From: Prolixibacteraceae bacterium
Lineage (GTDB): Bacteria; Bacteroidota; Bacteroidia; Bacteroidales; Prolixibacteraceae
Direction: 5' to 3'
Length of the DNA: 51,101 nucleotides
Assembly: GCA_025355875.1 (NCBI GenBank)
Contig: JANXYV010000103.1
Location: 1-51,101 of the forward strand
The position numbers and the translations under genes are program-made. The notes beneath the pieces are model-generated. The model searched no databases. It worked only from the letters and a program-made list of their open reading frames with translations, and was not told the origin of the DNA. The number at the start of each line of letters is the position of its first letter. Positions within the stretch are counted from its first letter, which is position 1. Positions 29,720-37,813 of the stretch are shown one piece after another.

Positions 29720-31042
29720 ATGAGCAACACTATCAATAATCAGAGTTCCCAGAACCCTCCTCTTCGGGGAGGGAAGGGAGGGGCTCTTACAAAAGCAGTT
29801 CGATTATACGGAAAAGAAGATTTGAGGCTGGAAGAGTTTGAACTTCCGGCAATCACGGCTGATGAGATATTGGCCAAAGTGGTGTCCGACAGTATTTGCA
29901 TGTCCTCATACAAGGCGGCCAAACAGGCTACCGATCACAAACGAATTCCACAGGATATCGCTGAAAAACCGATCATTATTGGTCACGAGTTTAGCGGCGA
30001 GTTGGTTGAAATTGGCGACAACTGGAAAAATAAATTCAAAGCCGGACAAAAATTCTCCATTCAGCCAGCCATTTATTACGAAGACGGACCGGTGGGCGTG
30101 ATGAGCGCTCCGGGATATTCGTACCAATATATCGGAGGTGATGCGACCTACATTATCATCCCGAAAGATGTTCTGGTACAGGATTGCCTGCTGGCATACG
30201 ACGGGCCCGGTTTTTATCCGGCATCGCTGGCCGAACCGCTTTCGTGCGTCATTGGCACGATGCACGCCAACTACCATACCACACCGGGTTCGTACCTCCA
30301 TAAAATGGATATTGTGGCTGATGGTAAAATGGCTATTCTGGCCGGAGTTGGTCCTATGGGTCTGGCGGCCATCAATTATGTGATTCACCGGGCCGATCGC
30401 AAACCGAAATTGTGCGTGGTAACCGATATCGATCAAACCCGTCTGGATCGCGCCGCTTCGATTTATAACGTTGAAGAAGCCGCCAGTCGCGGAATCGAAC
30501 TGATTTACCTGAATACTTCAATCAGTAATCCCGCGGAAGAACTTCGCCGTCTTTCCGGAGATACCGGATATGACGATGTGTTCGTGTTCGCCCCGGTTGC
30601 TCCGGTTATAGAGCAAGCCGATGCCATTCTGGCTTTTGACGGTTGCCTGAATTTCTTTGCGGGTCCTTCTGATCCGAATCTTCAGGCAAAAATGAATTTC
30701 TACAACGTGCATTATGCCTATACGCATATTGTGGGAACTTCCGGAGGAAATACCGACGACATGAAGGAAGCACTCGATGTGATGACCCAAGGTCTTGACC
30801 CGGCCGGATTGGTCACCCACGTTGGCGGTCTGAATGCGGTGGCTGAAACGACACTTCACCTTCCGCAAATTCCCGGAGGCAAGAAGCTGATTTATACGCA
30901 CCTCGACTTGCCACTGACTGCAATAACCGACTTCGCCGAAAAAGGGAAAACGGATCCGTTGTATGCGACGCTGGCCAAAATCTGCGACCGTCACCAGGGA
31001 TTGTGGTCGGTTGAGGCTGAAGAATATTTGCTGGCGTTTTAA
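29720..31042 (+). CDS. Zinc-type medium-chain dehydrogenase (L-sorbose-1-phosphate reductase-like)
   Basis: 440-aa MDR protein. Catalytic zinc region DSICMSSYK and IGHEFSGELVEIG; Rossmann segment ILAGVGPMGLAAINYV; VVTDIDQTRL. Length, the large insert and KAVRLYGKEDLRLEEFELP resemble the SorE-like dehydrogenases of sugar-phosphate clusters rather than classic alcohol dehydrogenases. The four-cysteine structural zinc site is not apparent. Residues about 12-23 (PPLRGGKGGAL) are REP-encoded, and no alternative start lies after them. Third gene of the PHP-aldolase operon. Confidence 0.8.
   Translation: MSNTINNQSSQNPPLRGGKGGALTKAVRLYGKEDLRLEEFELPAITADEILAKVVSDSICMSSYKAAKQATDHKRIPQDIAEKPIIIGHEFSGELVEIGDNWKNKFKAGQKFSIQPAIYYEDGPVGVMSAPGYSYQYIGGDATYIIIPKDVLVQDCLLAYDGPGFYPASLAEPLSCVIGTMHANYHTTPGSYLHKMDIVADGKMAILAGVGPMGLAAINYVIHRADRKPKLCVVTDIDQTRLDRAASIYNVEEAASRGIELIYLNTSISNPAEELRRLSGDTGYDDVFVFAPVAPVIEQADAILAFDGCLNFFAGPSDPNLQAKMNFYNVHYAYTHIVGTSGGNTDDMKEALDVMTQGLDPAGLVTHVGGLNAVAETTLHLPQIPGGKKLIYTHLDLPLTAITDFAEKGKTDPLYATLAKICDRHQGLWSVEAEEYLLAF
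29753..29788 (+). repeat. REP-like palindrome inside the dehydrogenase N-terminal codons
   Basis: ACCCTCCTCTTCGGGGAGGG followed by AAGGGAGGGGCT. Translated as part of the N-terminus. The neighbouring aldolase gene has the same arrangement. Confidence 0.75.
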
Positions 31043-31150
31043 GTATCAAGTATCAGAATACAAGTATCAAGACTTCTGATTCTTGTATCTTGTGTTTCTT
31101 TTATATAATATATCTTCTCCTGATACCTGATACTTGTGTCTTGATACTTT
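31041..31150. repeat. GTATCAAG-word inverted repeat after the dehydrogenase
   Basis: Left arm 31041-31075 (AAGTATCAAGTATCAG, later AAGTATCAAGAC) is complementary to right arm 31119-31150 (CTGATACCTGATACTTG, then CTTGATACTT). The arms are built of shuffled copies of GTATCAAG and enclose an AT-rich loop. It occupies most of the 152-bp gap. Confidence 0.6.
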
Positions 31151-31166
31151 TTTGATGGTATCTTTG
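31134..31166 (+). promoter_or_regulatory. Promoter of the fructose-6-phosphate aldolase gene
   Basis: -7 box TATCTTTG (31159-31166, followed by CA) matches TAnnTTTG. A TTG lies 22 nt upstream (31134-31136), within the inverted repeat's right arm. Confidence 0.55.
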
Positions 31167-31194
31167 CAGTCGAAATAAATTTTATTCTAAAATC

Positions 31195-31860
31195 ATGATT
31201 TACATGGCCGACACAGCTGATCTGGACGAACTCCGGGAGCTGTACACATTTTTTCCGCTTGAAGGAGTTACTACCAATCCAACCATTCTGAAACATGCCG
31301 GATATAAACTTTCGGTTGCCATAGAAGGTATTCAGGAGTTAGTCGGTACAGGCATGGTTCATGTGCAAATGATTTCTCCGGAAGCGGACGATATGGTGCG
31401 TGAAGCCAAAAAGTACCGCAGTTATTTTGATTTTGGCGATAACTTTTATGCCAAGATTCCGGTAACTCCAGCCGGTTACAAAGCCATGAGAGTTCTGAAA
31501 GATGCAGGGATCAACGTTACTGCAACTGCTATTTTCACTCAGCAACAGGCTTTGGTGGCCATGAAGGCCGGAGCCGATTTTGTCGCTCCGTATGTAAGTC
31601 GCCTTGATAACATTTCATCGCACGGAATTGAAGTGGTGGGCGACATCGTTGAAAATATTGCGTTGTATGGACTTAATGGGAAAGTCCTGGCGGCCAGTTT
31701 CAAAACCGTCGACCAGATTTACCGCACCAGCATGGCCGGTGCACACTCGGCTACGATTAGTCCTGAATTGTTGCATCAACTCATCCGGCACCCGATGACA
31801 GATATCGGTGTAAAACAGTTTGAGCTGGATGCTGAAGGATTGTACGATATTGATTTTTAG
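31195..31860 (+). CDS. fsa: Fructose-6-phosphate aldolase / TalC-type transaldolase
   Basis: 221-aa transaldolase-family TIM barrel of the short FSA/TalC class. Landmarks: MADTADLDELRELY, GVTTNPTILKHAG, Schiff-base Lys87 in FYAKIPVT, ATAIFTQQQALVA, APYVSRLDNISSHG and AASFKT. FSA cleaves fructose 6-phosphate to dihydroxyacetone and glyceraldehyde 3-phosphate; TalC acts in the pentose-phosphate pathway. Sequence alone does not decide. Follows the sugar-phosphate genes but has its own promoter. Confidence 0.88.
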   Translation: MIYMADTADLDELRELYTFFPLEGVTTNPTILKHAGYKLSVAIEGIQELVGTGMVHVQMISPEADDMVREAKKYRSYFDFGDNFYAKIPVTPAGYKAMRVLKDAGINVTATAIFTQQQALVAMKAGADFVAPYVSRLDNISSHGIEVVGDIVENIALYGLNGKVLAASFKTVDQIYRTSMAGAHSATISPELLHQLIRHPMTDIGVKQFELDAEGLYDIDF

Positions 31861-31916
31861 AGTCTAAAAGAATATTTTGTATTTACCTTTTCATTCATCC
31901 TTTTTCAAGGTTTCCT

Positions 31917-32498
31917 ATGAATGTCTGTGTTTTTTCATCTTCAAGTAATGCCATTTCTGAAGTATATGTGAATGAAGCCATTGATTTGGGAAGGCTCATC
32001 GGACAAAACAAATTTTGTCTTATCAATGGTGGTTCAAACGTGGGAACCATGGATGTAATTACCCGCGAAGCCAGGAAATACGGGGCAAAAACCATTGGAG
32101 TAATTCCTGAAAAGCTCCGCGATTTTAACCTTGCATCGGATCATGCACATGAAATGATCATTTCGGGCGACATGATGGACCGAAAATTTAAGATGCGTGA
32201 GATGTCGGATGCTTTCATTGCATTGGTGGGTGGTTTCGGAACATTGGAAGAAATTTTGGAAGTCATCACCCTGAAGCAACTGGGATACCATCACAAAGCC
32301 ATTGCTTTTATCAATACCAATGGTTTTTATGACGACCTTTTCCGTCAGTTCGAGAAATCGTACACCGAAAAATTCTCCAAGGAAAACTATCGGAAGCTTT
32401 ACTTTATTGCCGAAAATGCGTCGGAAGCAATCGATTATATTCTGAATTACAAACCTGAAGAGACCATTAACAAATGGTTTGAAGTTCCAAAGCGCTGA
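31917..32498 (+). CDS. LOG-family Rossmann protein (TIGR00730-like)
   Basis: 193 aa. LOG proteins are nucleotide-5'-monophosphate phosphoribohydrolases in cytokinin-type reactions or general NMP nucleosidases. The expected PGGxGTxxE motif reads VGGFGTLEE (104-112), so Pro is Val. The first glycine-rich loop is GGSNVGTMD (38-46). DRKFKMREMSDAFIAL precedes the motif as usual. Probably active, as the catalytic Arg/Glu pair is present. Confidence 0.82.
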   Translation: MNVCVFSSSSNAISEVYVNEAIDLGRLIGQNKFCLINGGSNVGTMDVITREARKYGAKTIGVIPEKLRDFNLASDHAHEMIISGDMMDRKFKMREMSDAFIALVGGFGTLEEILEVITLKQLGYHHKAIAFINTNGFYDDLFRQFEKSYTEKFSKENYRKLYFIAENASEAIDYILNYKPEETINKWFEVPKR

Positions 32499-32802
32499 TC
32501 AGTCGGATTTTCAGAATTCTAAATTAATCCCTTCTCCAGTTAAAAATCAACGCATTTTGTTCTGGTGTTTTTCCATGAAATAATTGGAAGCAACAATGCC
32601 TTTTCAATTCCTGTAAAACTCATTTCAGGCGTTCCTTTTTCGAATAATCCATCAAAGCAGAGCGCTCATCCCGTCAGGCTGTTAAAATCTGTTAAACATT
32701 ATAAATGAATTACAAATAGTAAAACACAAATAAATGCTTTACGTTATCTTTAGTATCAAAATCTAAAAAGTCAAAAATTTCTAACAACAAAAAGTAAAAG
32801 AG
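32499..32802 (+). promoter_or_regulatory. Upstream region of the HtrA protease gene
   Basis: 304 bp without a gene. It holds a -7-like TATCTTTA (32745-32752), about 50 nt before ATG, and a pair of GTTAAA words (about 32680-32700). No clear -33 box or operator palindrome is seen. Confidence 0.4.
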
Positions 32803-34254
32803 ATGAAAAATTTTAAAAGAGGATTATTTACCTTGTTGGTGGCATTAGTTGGCGGTTTGATAGCTCTTGTTACCTATACCCGTTATTTTAATGATCCCAA
32901 AATTGTGACGGTACAGCAGGATCAGTCGATGCGTTTTGCCAGTTTGCCTTCGTCAAACTCGGGTGAACTTCCCGATTTAACCTTTGCAGCCGAGAATTCA
33001 GTTCATGCAGTGGTTCATATTAAAGTTACCCAAAAAGGTGGATATTACAGTTCAAACAATATTTTCGACTGGTTTTTTGGTGAAGGGAATCCCCATTCGC
33101 AACAAATGCCACAGAGGCAGGGAGCCGGTTCAGGAGTAATTATTTCTCCGGATGGCTTTATAGTGACAAATAACCATGTGATTGCTGAGGCCGACGAGAT
33201 TATGGTTGTTTTGAATGACCGGCGCGAATTCAAGGCCAAATTAGTAGGAACCGATCCATCCACCGATGTGGCACTGATAAAGATAGATGCGTCCAATCTT
33301 CAGGTGCTAAAATTCAGTAACTCCGACAATCTGAAACTTGGAGAGTGGGTTTTAGCGGTGGGTAACCCTTTCAATCTTACCTCTACTGTTACGGCTGGCA
33401 TTGTGAGCGCCAAGAGTCGCGATATTGGCATTAATCCCGATCAGATGCCCATCGAATCCTTTATCCAAACTGATGCGGCCGTAAATCCCGGGAACAGTGG
33501 TGGAGCGCTGGTTAATATCCGTGGAGAACTGGTTGGAATCAATACCGCCATTGCTTCACAAACGGGTTCTTACAGCGGCTATTCTTTTGCAATTCCTTCG
33601 AATATTGTGCAAAAAGTGGTGGGTGATCTCAGGCAATATGGCGATGTTCAGCGTGCATTGTTGAATGTACGGATTAGCACTGTAGACGCAGAGGTCGCAA
33701 AAAAATACAATTTGGATAAAATTGAAGGCGTTTTTATTGGTGAAGTCCAATCAGGAGGAGCTGCTGATTTAGCCGGATTGAAGGATAAGGATGTCATTAT
33801 CAGCATAGATAATGTTTTGGTAAATTCAAGTGCCGAACTTCAGGAACAAATCAGCAAGCACCGTCCGGGAGACAAAATTAATGTTGAAATAAAAAGGGAC
33901 AATAAAAAGCAACTATATAACGTAACGCTGCGTAACAAGCACGGAGACACGGAAATTGTGAAAGGCGACAATCCCGAATATATTTTTGGTGCGAAATTTG
34001 ATGCGATTTCCGGCCGCGAAAAAGAGGAATTGGGAATACGTTCGGGGGTGAAAATTATCGAATTGGGAAGTGGTAAATTTAAAGACGCAGGAATCAAAAA
34101 AGGATTTATTATCGTTCAGGTGAACAAGAATCTTATCTCAGAAGTTAATGACTTAAATCGAATTATTAGAAACTCAAAGGGTGGGATATTAATTGAAGGA
34201 ATGTATCCAAATGGAGAAGCTGCTTATTATGTTTTTGGACTAGACGCTAAATAA
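32803..34254 (+). CDS. HtrA/DegP-family periplasmic serine protease
   Basis: 483 aa. N-terminal membrane anchor or uncleaved signal (about 8-28). Trypsin-like domain (about 55-270) with triad His125 (NNHVI), Asp155 (STDVALIK) and Ser232 (NPGNSGGAL). Two PDZ domains (about 280-375 and 385-480). Degrades or refolds misfolded envelope proteins. It stands alone between the LOG gene and rpoD. Confidence 0.93.
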   Translation: MKNFKRGLFTLLVALVGGLIALVTYTRYFNDPKIVTVQQDQSMRFASLPSSNSGELPDLTFAAENSVHAVVHIKVTQKGGYYSSNNIFDWFFGEGNPHSQQMPQRQGAGSGVIISPDGFIVTNNHVIAEADEIMVVLNDRREFKAKLVGTDPSTDVALIKIDASNLQVLKFSNSDNLKLGEWVLAVGNPFNLTSTVTAGIVSAKSRDIGINPDQMPIESFIQTDAAVNPGNSGGALVNIRGELVGINTAIASQTGSYSGYSFAIPSNIVQKVVGDLRQYGDVQRALLNVRISTVDAEVAKKYNLDKIEGVFIGEVQSGGAADLAGLKDKDVIISIDNVLVNSSAELQEQISKHRPGDKINVEIKRDNKKQLYNVTLRNKHGDTEIVKGDNPEYIFGAKFDAISGREKEELGIRSGVKIIELGSGKFKDAGIKKGFIIVQVNKNLISEVNDLNRIIRNSKGGILIEGMYPNGEAAYYVFGLDAK

Positions 34255-34306
34255 TACAGGAAACTGGTTATTTAATTGTGAACAAAATACATTAATAAAA
34301 AATCCG

Positions 34307-34338
34307 TTTGAATTATTGAGGTCAATAGTCTATATTTG
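34307..34338 (+). promoter_or_regulatory. rpoD promoter
   Basis: TTTG (34307-34310), 20 nt, then TATATTTG (34331-34338) and CA. An almost ideal Bacteroidota vegetative promoter, 23 nt before the rpoD ATG. The best match in the window and a marker of lineage. Confidence 0.85.
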
Positions 34339-34361
34339 CACGCTATTTTTTTGAAGGGTAT

Positions 34362-35222
34362 ATGAGACAATTAAAGATTACAAAATCGATTACCAACCGT
34401 GAAAGTGCTTCCCTGGATAAGTATCTGCAGGAGATTGGGAAGGAAGAACTTATTACAGTTGAGGAAGAAGTGGAGTTGGCACAACGGATTAAAAAAGGTG
34501 ATCAGGCTGCATTAGAAAAATTAACAAGAGCTAATCTTCGGTTCGTGGTTTCGGTAGCGAAACAGTATCAAAATCAGGGATTGAGTCTGCCCGACCTTAT
34601 CAATGAAGGAAATCTGGGTTTGATAAAAGCTGCTGAAAAATTTGATGAGACCCGCGGGTTCAAGTTCATTTCTTATGCCGTATGGTGGATTCGTCAATCC
34701 ATTTTACAGGCTTTGGCCGAACAGTCGAGAATTGTTCGTCTGCCCTTAAATCAGGTTGGTTCGCTGAATAAAATCAACAAAGCATTTTCGAAATTCGAAC
34801 AGGAACACGAGCGCAAGCCGTCGCCTGATGAACTTGCCGAATCGTTGGATTTGCCTGCTGATAAAGTTGCAGATACCTTACGTGTCTCGGGACGTCATAT
34901 TTCGGTGGATGCTCCATTCGTTGAAGGTGAAGACAACAGCTTGCTCGATGTTCTGATCAATAATGATTCTCCAAATGCCGACCGTGCCCTGATGATGGAA
35001 TCACTGGCCAAGGAAATTGAACGTGCATTGGCTACATTGACCGAACGCGAAAGTGATATCATCCGGATGTTCTTCGGAATCGGCTGTCAGGAAATGACAC
35101 TCGAGGAAATCGGTGAACGGTTTGGTCTCACTCGCGAACGAGTTCGTCAGATCAAGGAAAAAGCGATCCGCCGACTAAGGCACACTTCAAGAAGTAAATT
35201 ACTGAAAACATACTTGGGATAA
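34362..35222 (+). CDS. rpoD: Primary RNA polymerase sigma factor RpoD (SigA)
   Basis: 286 aa, the short Bacteroidota form without the large region 1.1. Region 1.2 ([20 protein letters not shown]), region 2 ([44 protein letters not shown]), region 3 ([20 protein letters not shown]) and region 4 ([20 protein letters not shown]). This protein should read the TTTG/TAnnTTTG promoters found here. Monocistronic with a strong terminator. Confidence 0.95.
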   Translation: MRQLKITKSITNRESASLDKYLQEIGKEELITVEEEVELAQRIKKGDQAALEKLTRANLRFVVSVAKQYQNQGLSLPDLINEGNLGLIKAAEKFDETRGFKFISYAVWWIRQSILQALAEQSRIVRLPLNQVGSLNKINKAFSKFEQEHERKPSPDELAESLDLPADKVADTLRVSGRHISVDAPFVEGEDNSLLDVLINNDSPNADRALMMESLAKEIERALATLTERESDIIRMFFGIGCQEMTLEEIGERFGLTRERVRQIKEKAIRRLRHTSRSKLLKTYLG

Positions 35223-35265
35223 CGCCCATAAAAAAACCGCCCGAAAGGCGGTTTTTTTATGGGCG
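35223..35265. terminator. rpoD terminator, 19-bp perfect stem
   Basis: CGCCCATAAAAAAACCGCC (35223-35241) pairs perfectly with its complement at 35247-35265 around CGAAA. Seven A and seven T inside the stem make it usable in both directions, here for rpoD and for the opposing hydrolase gene. Confidence 0.92.
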
Positions 35266-35320
35266 TAAAGATGAGATATTCAGGATTTAGAATGAATTCC
35301 TGGATGTTTTAGTGATCTCT

Positions 35321-36403
35321 TTACCTAAAAAAACGCTCAGCATTTTTAAAATATATTTTATCGATAACTTCACGTGGTAACTTTAAACCTTGAACCTTTT
35401 TCTCACCCAGATCACTGATTAAAATCGTTGAGTCGGTTGCCAGAAATATCCATTGGTCAGTCCATGTCCTACGCATTTCTGAGGTGGTTTCCCGATAGTT
35501 GGTGCTAGCTTCATTCACGCTCAAATCAGTTCCGTATAAAAGCCTATTTTGGTATTTTATCATAAATTCCCGAACCTTTTCTCTGTTTGCCAGAGACTGA
35601 AACTGCAGATGTCCGATACGTGCGGAAAAGTCAGCTTTGACATTTGGAAAACGGTCAAAAAGTTGCGCCAACTCATCTATGTTCCATTCCAGACTGGCCA
35701 GATGAGCAGCAAGATAATCCAGTTTCGGGTGCTTGTTCAGGAGATTAATCATTGCATTAATCTGATCCTGATACGATGGCGCTTCCGGATGCAGATACAT
35801 ATGGTATTCGGGATGTTCATGAAAATATCGGCGGTTGTTGTTTAGATCCATTTGCTCTTCAGGAAGCCAGCAATCCTTTGGCTCACCCAGATGGGCCATC
35901 AGAGGAATGTTTTTATCTTCAATATACTTAAAAATTGGATCAAATGCCGGATTGTCAACCATTACAAAGTGCCCTTTCCCATCTTTTATGGCCATTCCGA
36001 TGTTTTTCCAGATTTTTATTCCAGAAGCTCCAGCTTTCATACATTCATCGATACGAGCAATGGTTTTATCAGCAAAGTCGTTGGCCCCAAAGTTTTGTAC
36101 AGAGAAAGTGCCGAAAAATGCAAACTGTTTTGGTCGAAGTTTTCGGACTAAGCTTGCTTTTTTTAGCTGATTGTCAATGGATTTGCCAGCATCGACATTT
36201 GGCGACAATAAACGAAAGTTCAAAGAATCAGCAAAGTTTACGAAACGAACATCGGTCGTATTGTAATGGAAATGCACATCGGTTTTGGGAACTTTTCCAA
36301 AGTCGCTGACTGAATAAAAGCCAGTTTCTTTTTGCTTGCAACCGCCCGGTAATAGCATAATTGAAGCCATTGCAAACAACAAAATATTGATTCTTTTATT
36401 CAT
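35321..36403 (-). CDS. Lipoprotein amidohydrolase-family enzyme
   Basis: 360 aa. Signal peptide with lipobox LPGGC; lipidated Cys22. TIM-barrel metal-hydrolase motifs: TDVHFHYNT (HxH), MAHLGEP, LDYLAAHLAS and LLYGTDLSV with the metal Asp. Related to amidohydrolase_2/COG2159-type enzymes; substrate unknown. Membrane-anchored in the periplasm or at the surface. 9 bp downstream of the GH105-like gene on the same strand, so the two are co-transcribed. Confidence 0.82.
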   Translation of the reverse strand: MNKRINILLFAMASIMLLPGGCKQKETGFYSVSDFGKVPKTDVHFHYNTTDVRFVNFADSLNFRLLSPNVDAGKSIDNQLKKASLVRKLRPKQFAFFGTFSVQNFGANDFADKTIARIDECMKAGASGIKIWKNIGMAIKDGKGHFVMVDNPAFDPIFKYIEDKNIPLMAHLGEPKDCWLPEEQMDLNNNRRYFHEHPEYHMYLHPEAPSYQDQINAMINLLNKHPKLDYLAAHLASLEWNIDELAQLFDRFPNVKADFSARIGHLQFQSLANREKVREFMIKYQNRLLYGTDLSVNEASTNYRETTSEMRRTWTDQWIFLATDSTILISDLGEKKVQGLKLPREVIDKIYFKNAERFFR

Positions 36404-36412
36404 AACAGTGAT

Positions 36413-37513
36413 CTATTTTTTGAGTTTGATGATTTCACTTCCGGCCAGCAGAAAGGCACCGGTTCCGTAGACTTCCCAACTTTCTGCCGAAAAATTCTTT
36501 TTTGGATCCGCCCCAATGGGTTGGCACCAGCCCACGTGGCCATCAGGTTGAATCAGCGAATTCAGTCCTACCCAAGATTTTTGAACCACTGGCAGGTATT
36601 TTTCTTTATTCAACAGTCCATTGTTTATTCCCCAGGTTAGAGCAAATGTATAGAAACCCGAACCGCTTGCCTCACCGCCGGGATATGAAGCCGGATCAAG
36701 CAAGCTTGCTCTCCAAAGACCATCCTCCTGTTGAAGACTGGCAACCCTTTCAGCCATTTCCTTGTATAGTTTTTCATAGAAAGGACGTTCCTTATAATCT
36801 TTCGGGAGTTCATTCAGGATTATCGCCAAGCCACCCATGACCCAGCCATTTCCTCTCGACCAGAATATCTTTTTCCCGTTCGACTCGTGTCGGTCTGACG
36901 CATCACCTTTGATCACATAGCCCAAATCGCGGGCAAATAAATGTTCTTCTTTGTCATAAAGCAAATCGTAGCACTCATGGAATAATTGGTCGCTTCGCTC
37001 CATATATTTCGCCTCGCCGGTAACCACCGACAATTTTATCAGGGCCGGAGGTGCCATAAATAAAGCATCGCACCACCACCATGTAATTTGCTCAATTCCT
37101 TTAACTGAGAATGGTGTAACCAGAAACTTGTCCATATTATCTTGGAAAGGCTGAATCATAGCATGATCTTTTTTAATCCGGTACACATCGATATAGGTCT
37201 GGCAAATGGCAATATCATCGGCATGCTGTAGGCGAGGACCGGGTTTCCATTGATTGGCCTCTCCCATTTTAATCATTGCATCGAGCAGATCTTTTTCACC
37301 AATGGCCCGGTAGGCAGCGGATACCCCGGCATAGAATGCGCCATTGGTCCAATCGTACAGCTCATGTTTTGGATTTGCTAACTGCCACATTGCGGCTTTG
37401 GTCATTACTTTTTTTATTTGTTTCGGCTTGAAACAATTGTTTTTACCGGATCTCGGAAATGCGGCAGGAGAAAAAATCAAAATTATCAGGATAAGGGAAA
37501 ATGTCTTTTTCAT
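36413..37513 (-). CDS. Unsaturated uronyl hydrolase, GH88/GH105 family
   Basis: 366 aa with a signal peptide (about 1-20). (alpha/alpha)6-barrel motifs: YDWTNGAFYAGVSAAY, LQHADDIAICQTYIDVY with the catalytic Asp expected in HADD, WWWCDALFMAPPALIKLS and WSRGNGWVMGGLA. Members remove the unsaturated uronic acid that polysaccharide lyases leave on rhamnogalacturonan or ulvan-type oligosaccharides. No SusC/SusD pair is nearby, so it is a detached carbohydrate gene. Divergent from the histidine operon. Confidence 0.9.
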   Translation of the reverse strand: MKKTFSLILIILIFSPAAFPRSGKNNCFKPKQIKKVMTKAAMWQLANPKHELYDWTNGAFYAGVSAAYRAIGEKDLLDAMIKMGEANQWKPGPRLQHADDIAICQTYIDVYRIKKDHAMIQPFQDNMDKFLVTPFSVKGIEQITWWWCDALFMAPPALIKLSVVTGEAKYMERSDQLFHECYDLLYDKEEHLFARDLGYVIKGDASDRHESNGKKIFWSRGNGWVMGGLAIILNELPKDYKERPFYEKLYKEMAERVASLQQEDGLWRASLLDPASYPGGEASGSGFYTFALTWGINNGLLNKEKYLPVVQKSWVGLNSLIQPDGHVGWCQPIGADPKKNFSAESWEVYGTGAFLLAGSEIIKLKK

Positions 37514-37610
37514 ATTGACTGGTTTAGAGGGTAAGCAATCGTTTATTCAAACATACACAATACTTTTAATATTAAAAAAACAAAAAATATGCGAAACTGC
37601 AATTTGAAAA

Positions 37611-37642
37611 CTTGTTTTGGTTTCATTTAATAACTATAATTG
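37611..37642 (+). promoter_or_regulatory. Histidine-operon promoter
   Basis: CTTG (37611-37614), 20 nt, then TATAATTG (37635-37642) and CA; one mismatch to TAnnTTTG. It lies 21 nt before the leader-peptide ATG. Confidence 0.5.
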
Positions 37643-37663
37643 CACTACAATAATGAAATGGAA

Positions 37664-37726
37664 ATGAAAATTGCATTTAAATATTACGGTCACCATCATT
37701 TGATTCTATCCGAAGGTAGGCAGTAA
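37664..37726 (+). CDS. Histidine leader peptide
   Basis: A 20-codon frame beginning MKIAFKYY and containing three consecutive His codons (GHHH, residues 9-12), ending TAA at 37724-37726. Its last codons contain the antiterminator's 5' arm. A ribosome halted at the His codons when charged tRNA-His is short leaves that arm free. It is the only His-rich short frame in the leader and sits 88 nt before hisG. Functionally like enterobacterial hisL but unrelated in sequence. Confidence 0.88.
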   Translation: MKIAFKYYGHHHLILSEGRQ

Positions 37727-37793
37727 TTGTTTTGATGTTTTTTAAAAGATATTAACCCAATAAGAAGGCTTACCACGATGGTAGGCCTTTTTT
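37715..37793 (+). promoter_or_regulatory. Transcription attenuator of the histidine operon
   Basis: The antiterminator pairs GGTAGGC (37715-37721, at the leader stop) with GCTTACC (37768-37774). The terminator pairs AAGGCTTACC (37765-37774) with GGTAGGCCTT (37780-37789; one G-U pair) around ACGAT, with six T (37788-37793). The 5' antiterminator arm and the 3' terminator arm are the same GGTAGGC word competing for one partner. The terminator lies 21 nt before the hisG ATG. Confidence 0.88.
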
Positions 37794-37813
37794 GTTTTAA
37801 ACTGAAATCAAAA

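Noticed and set aside
37778-37813. An earlier in-frame start for hisG
   Set aside because: It lies inside the terminator hairpin and adds residues unlike HisG.
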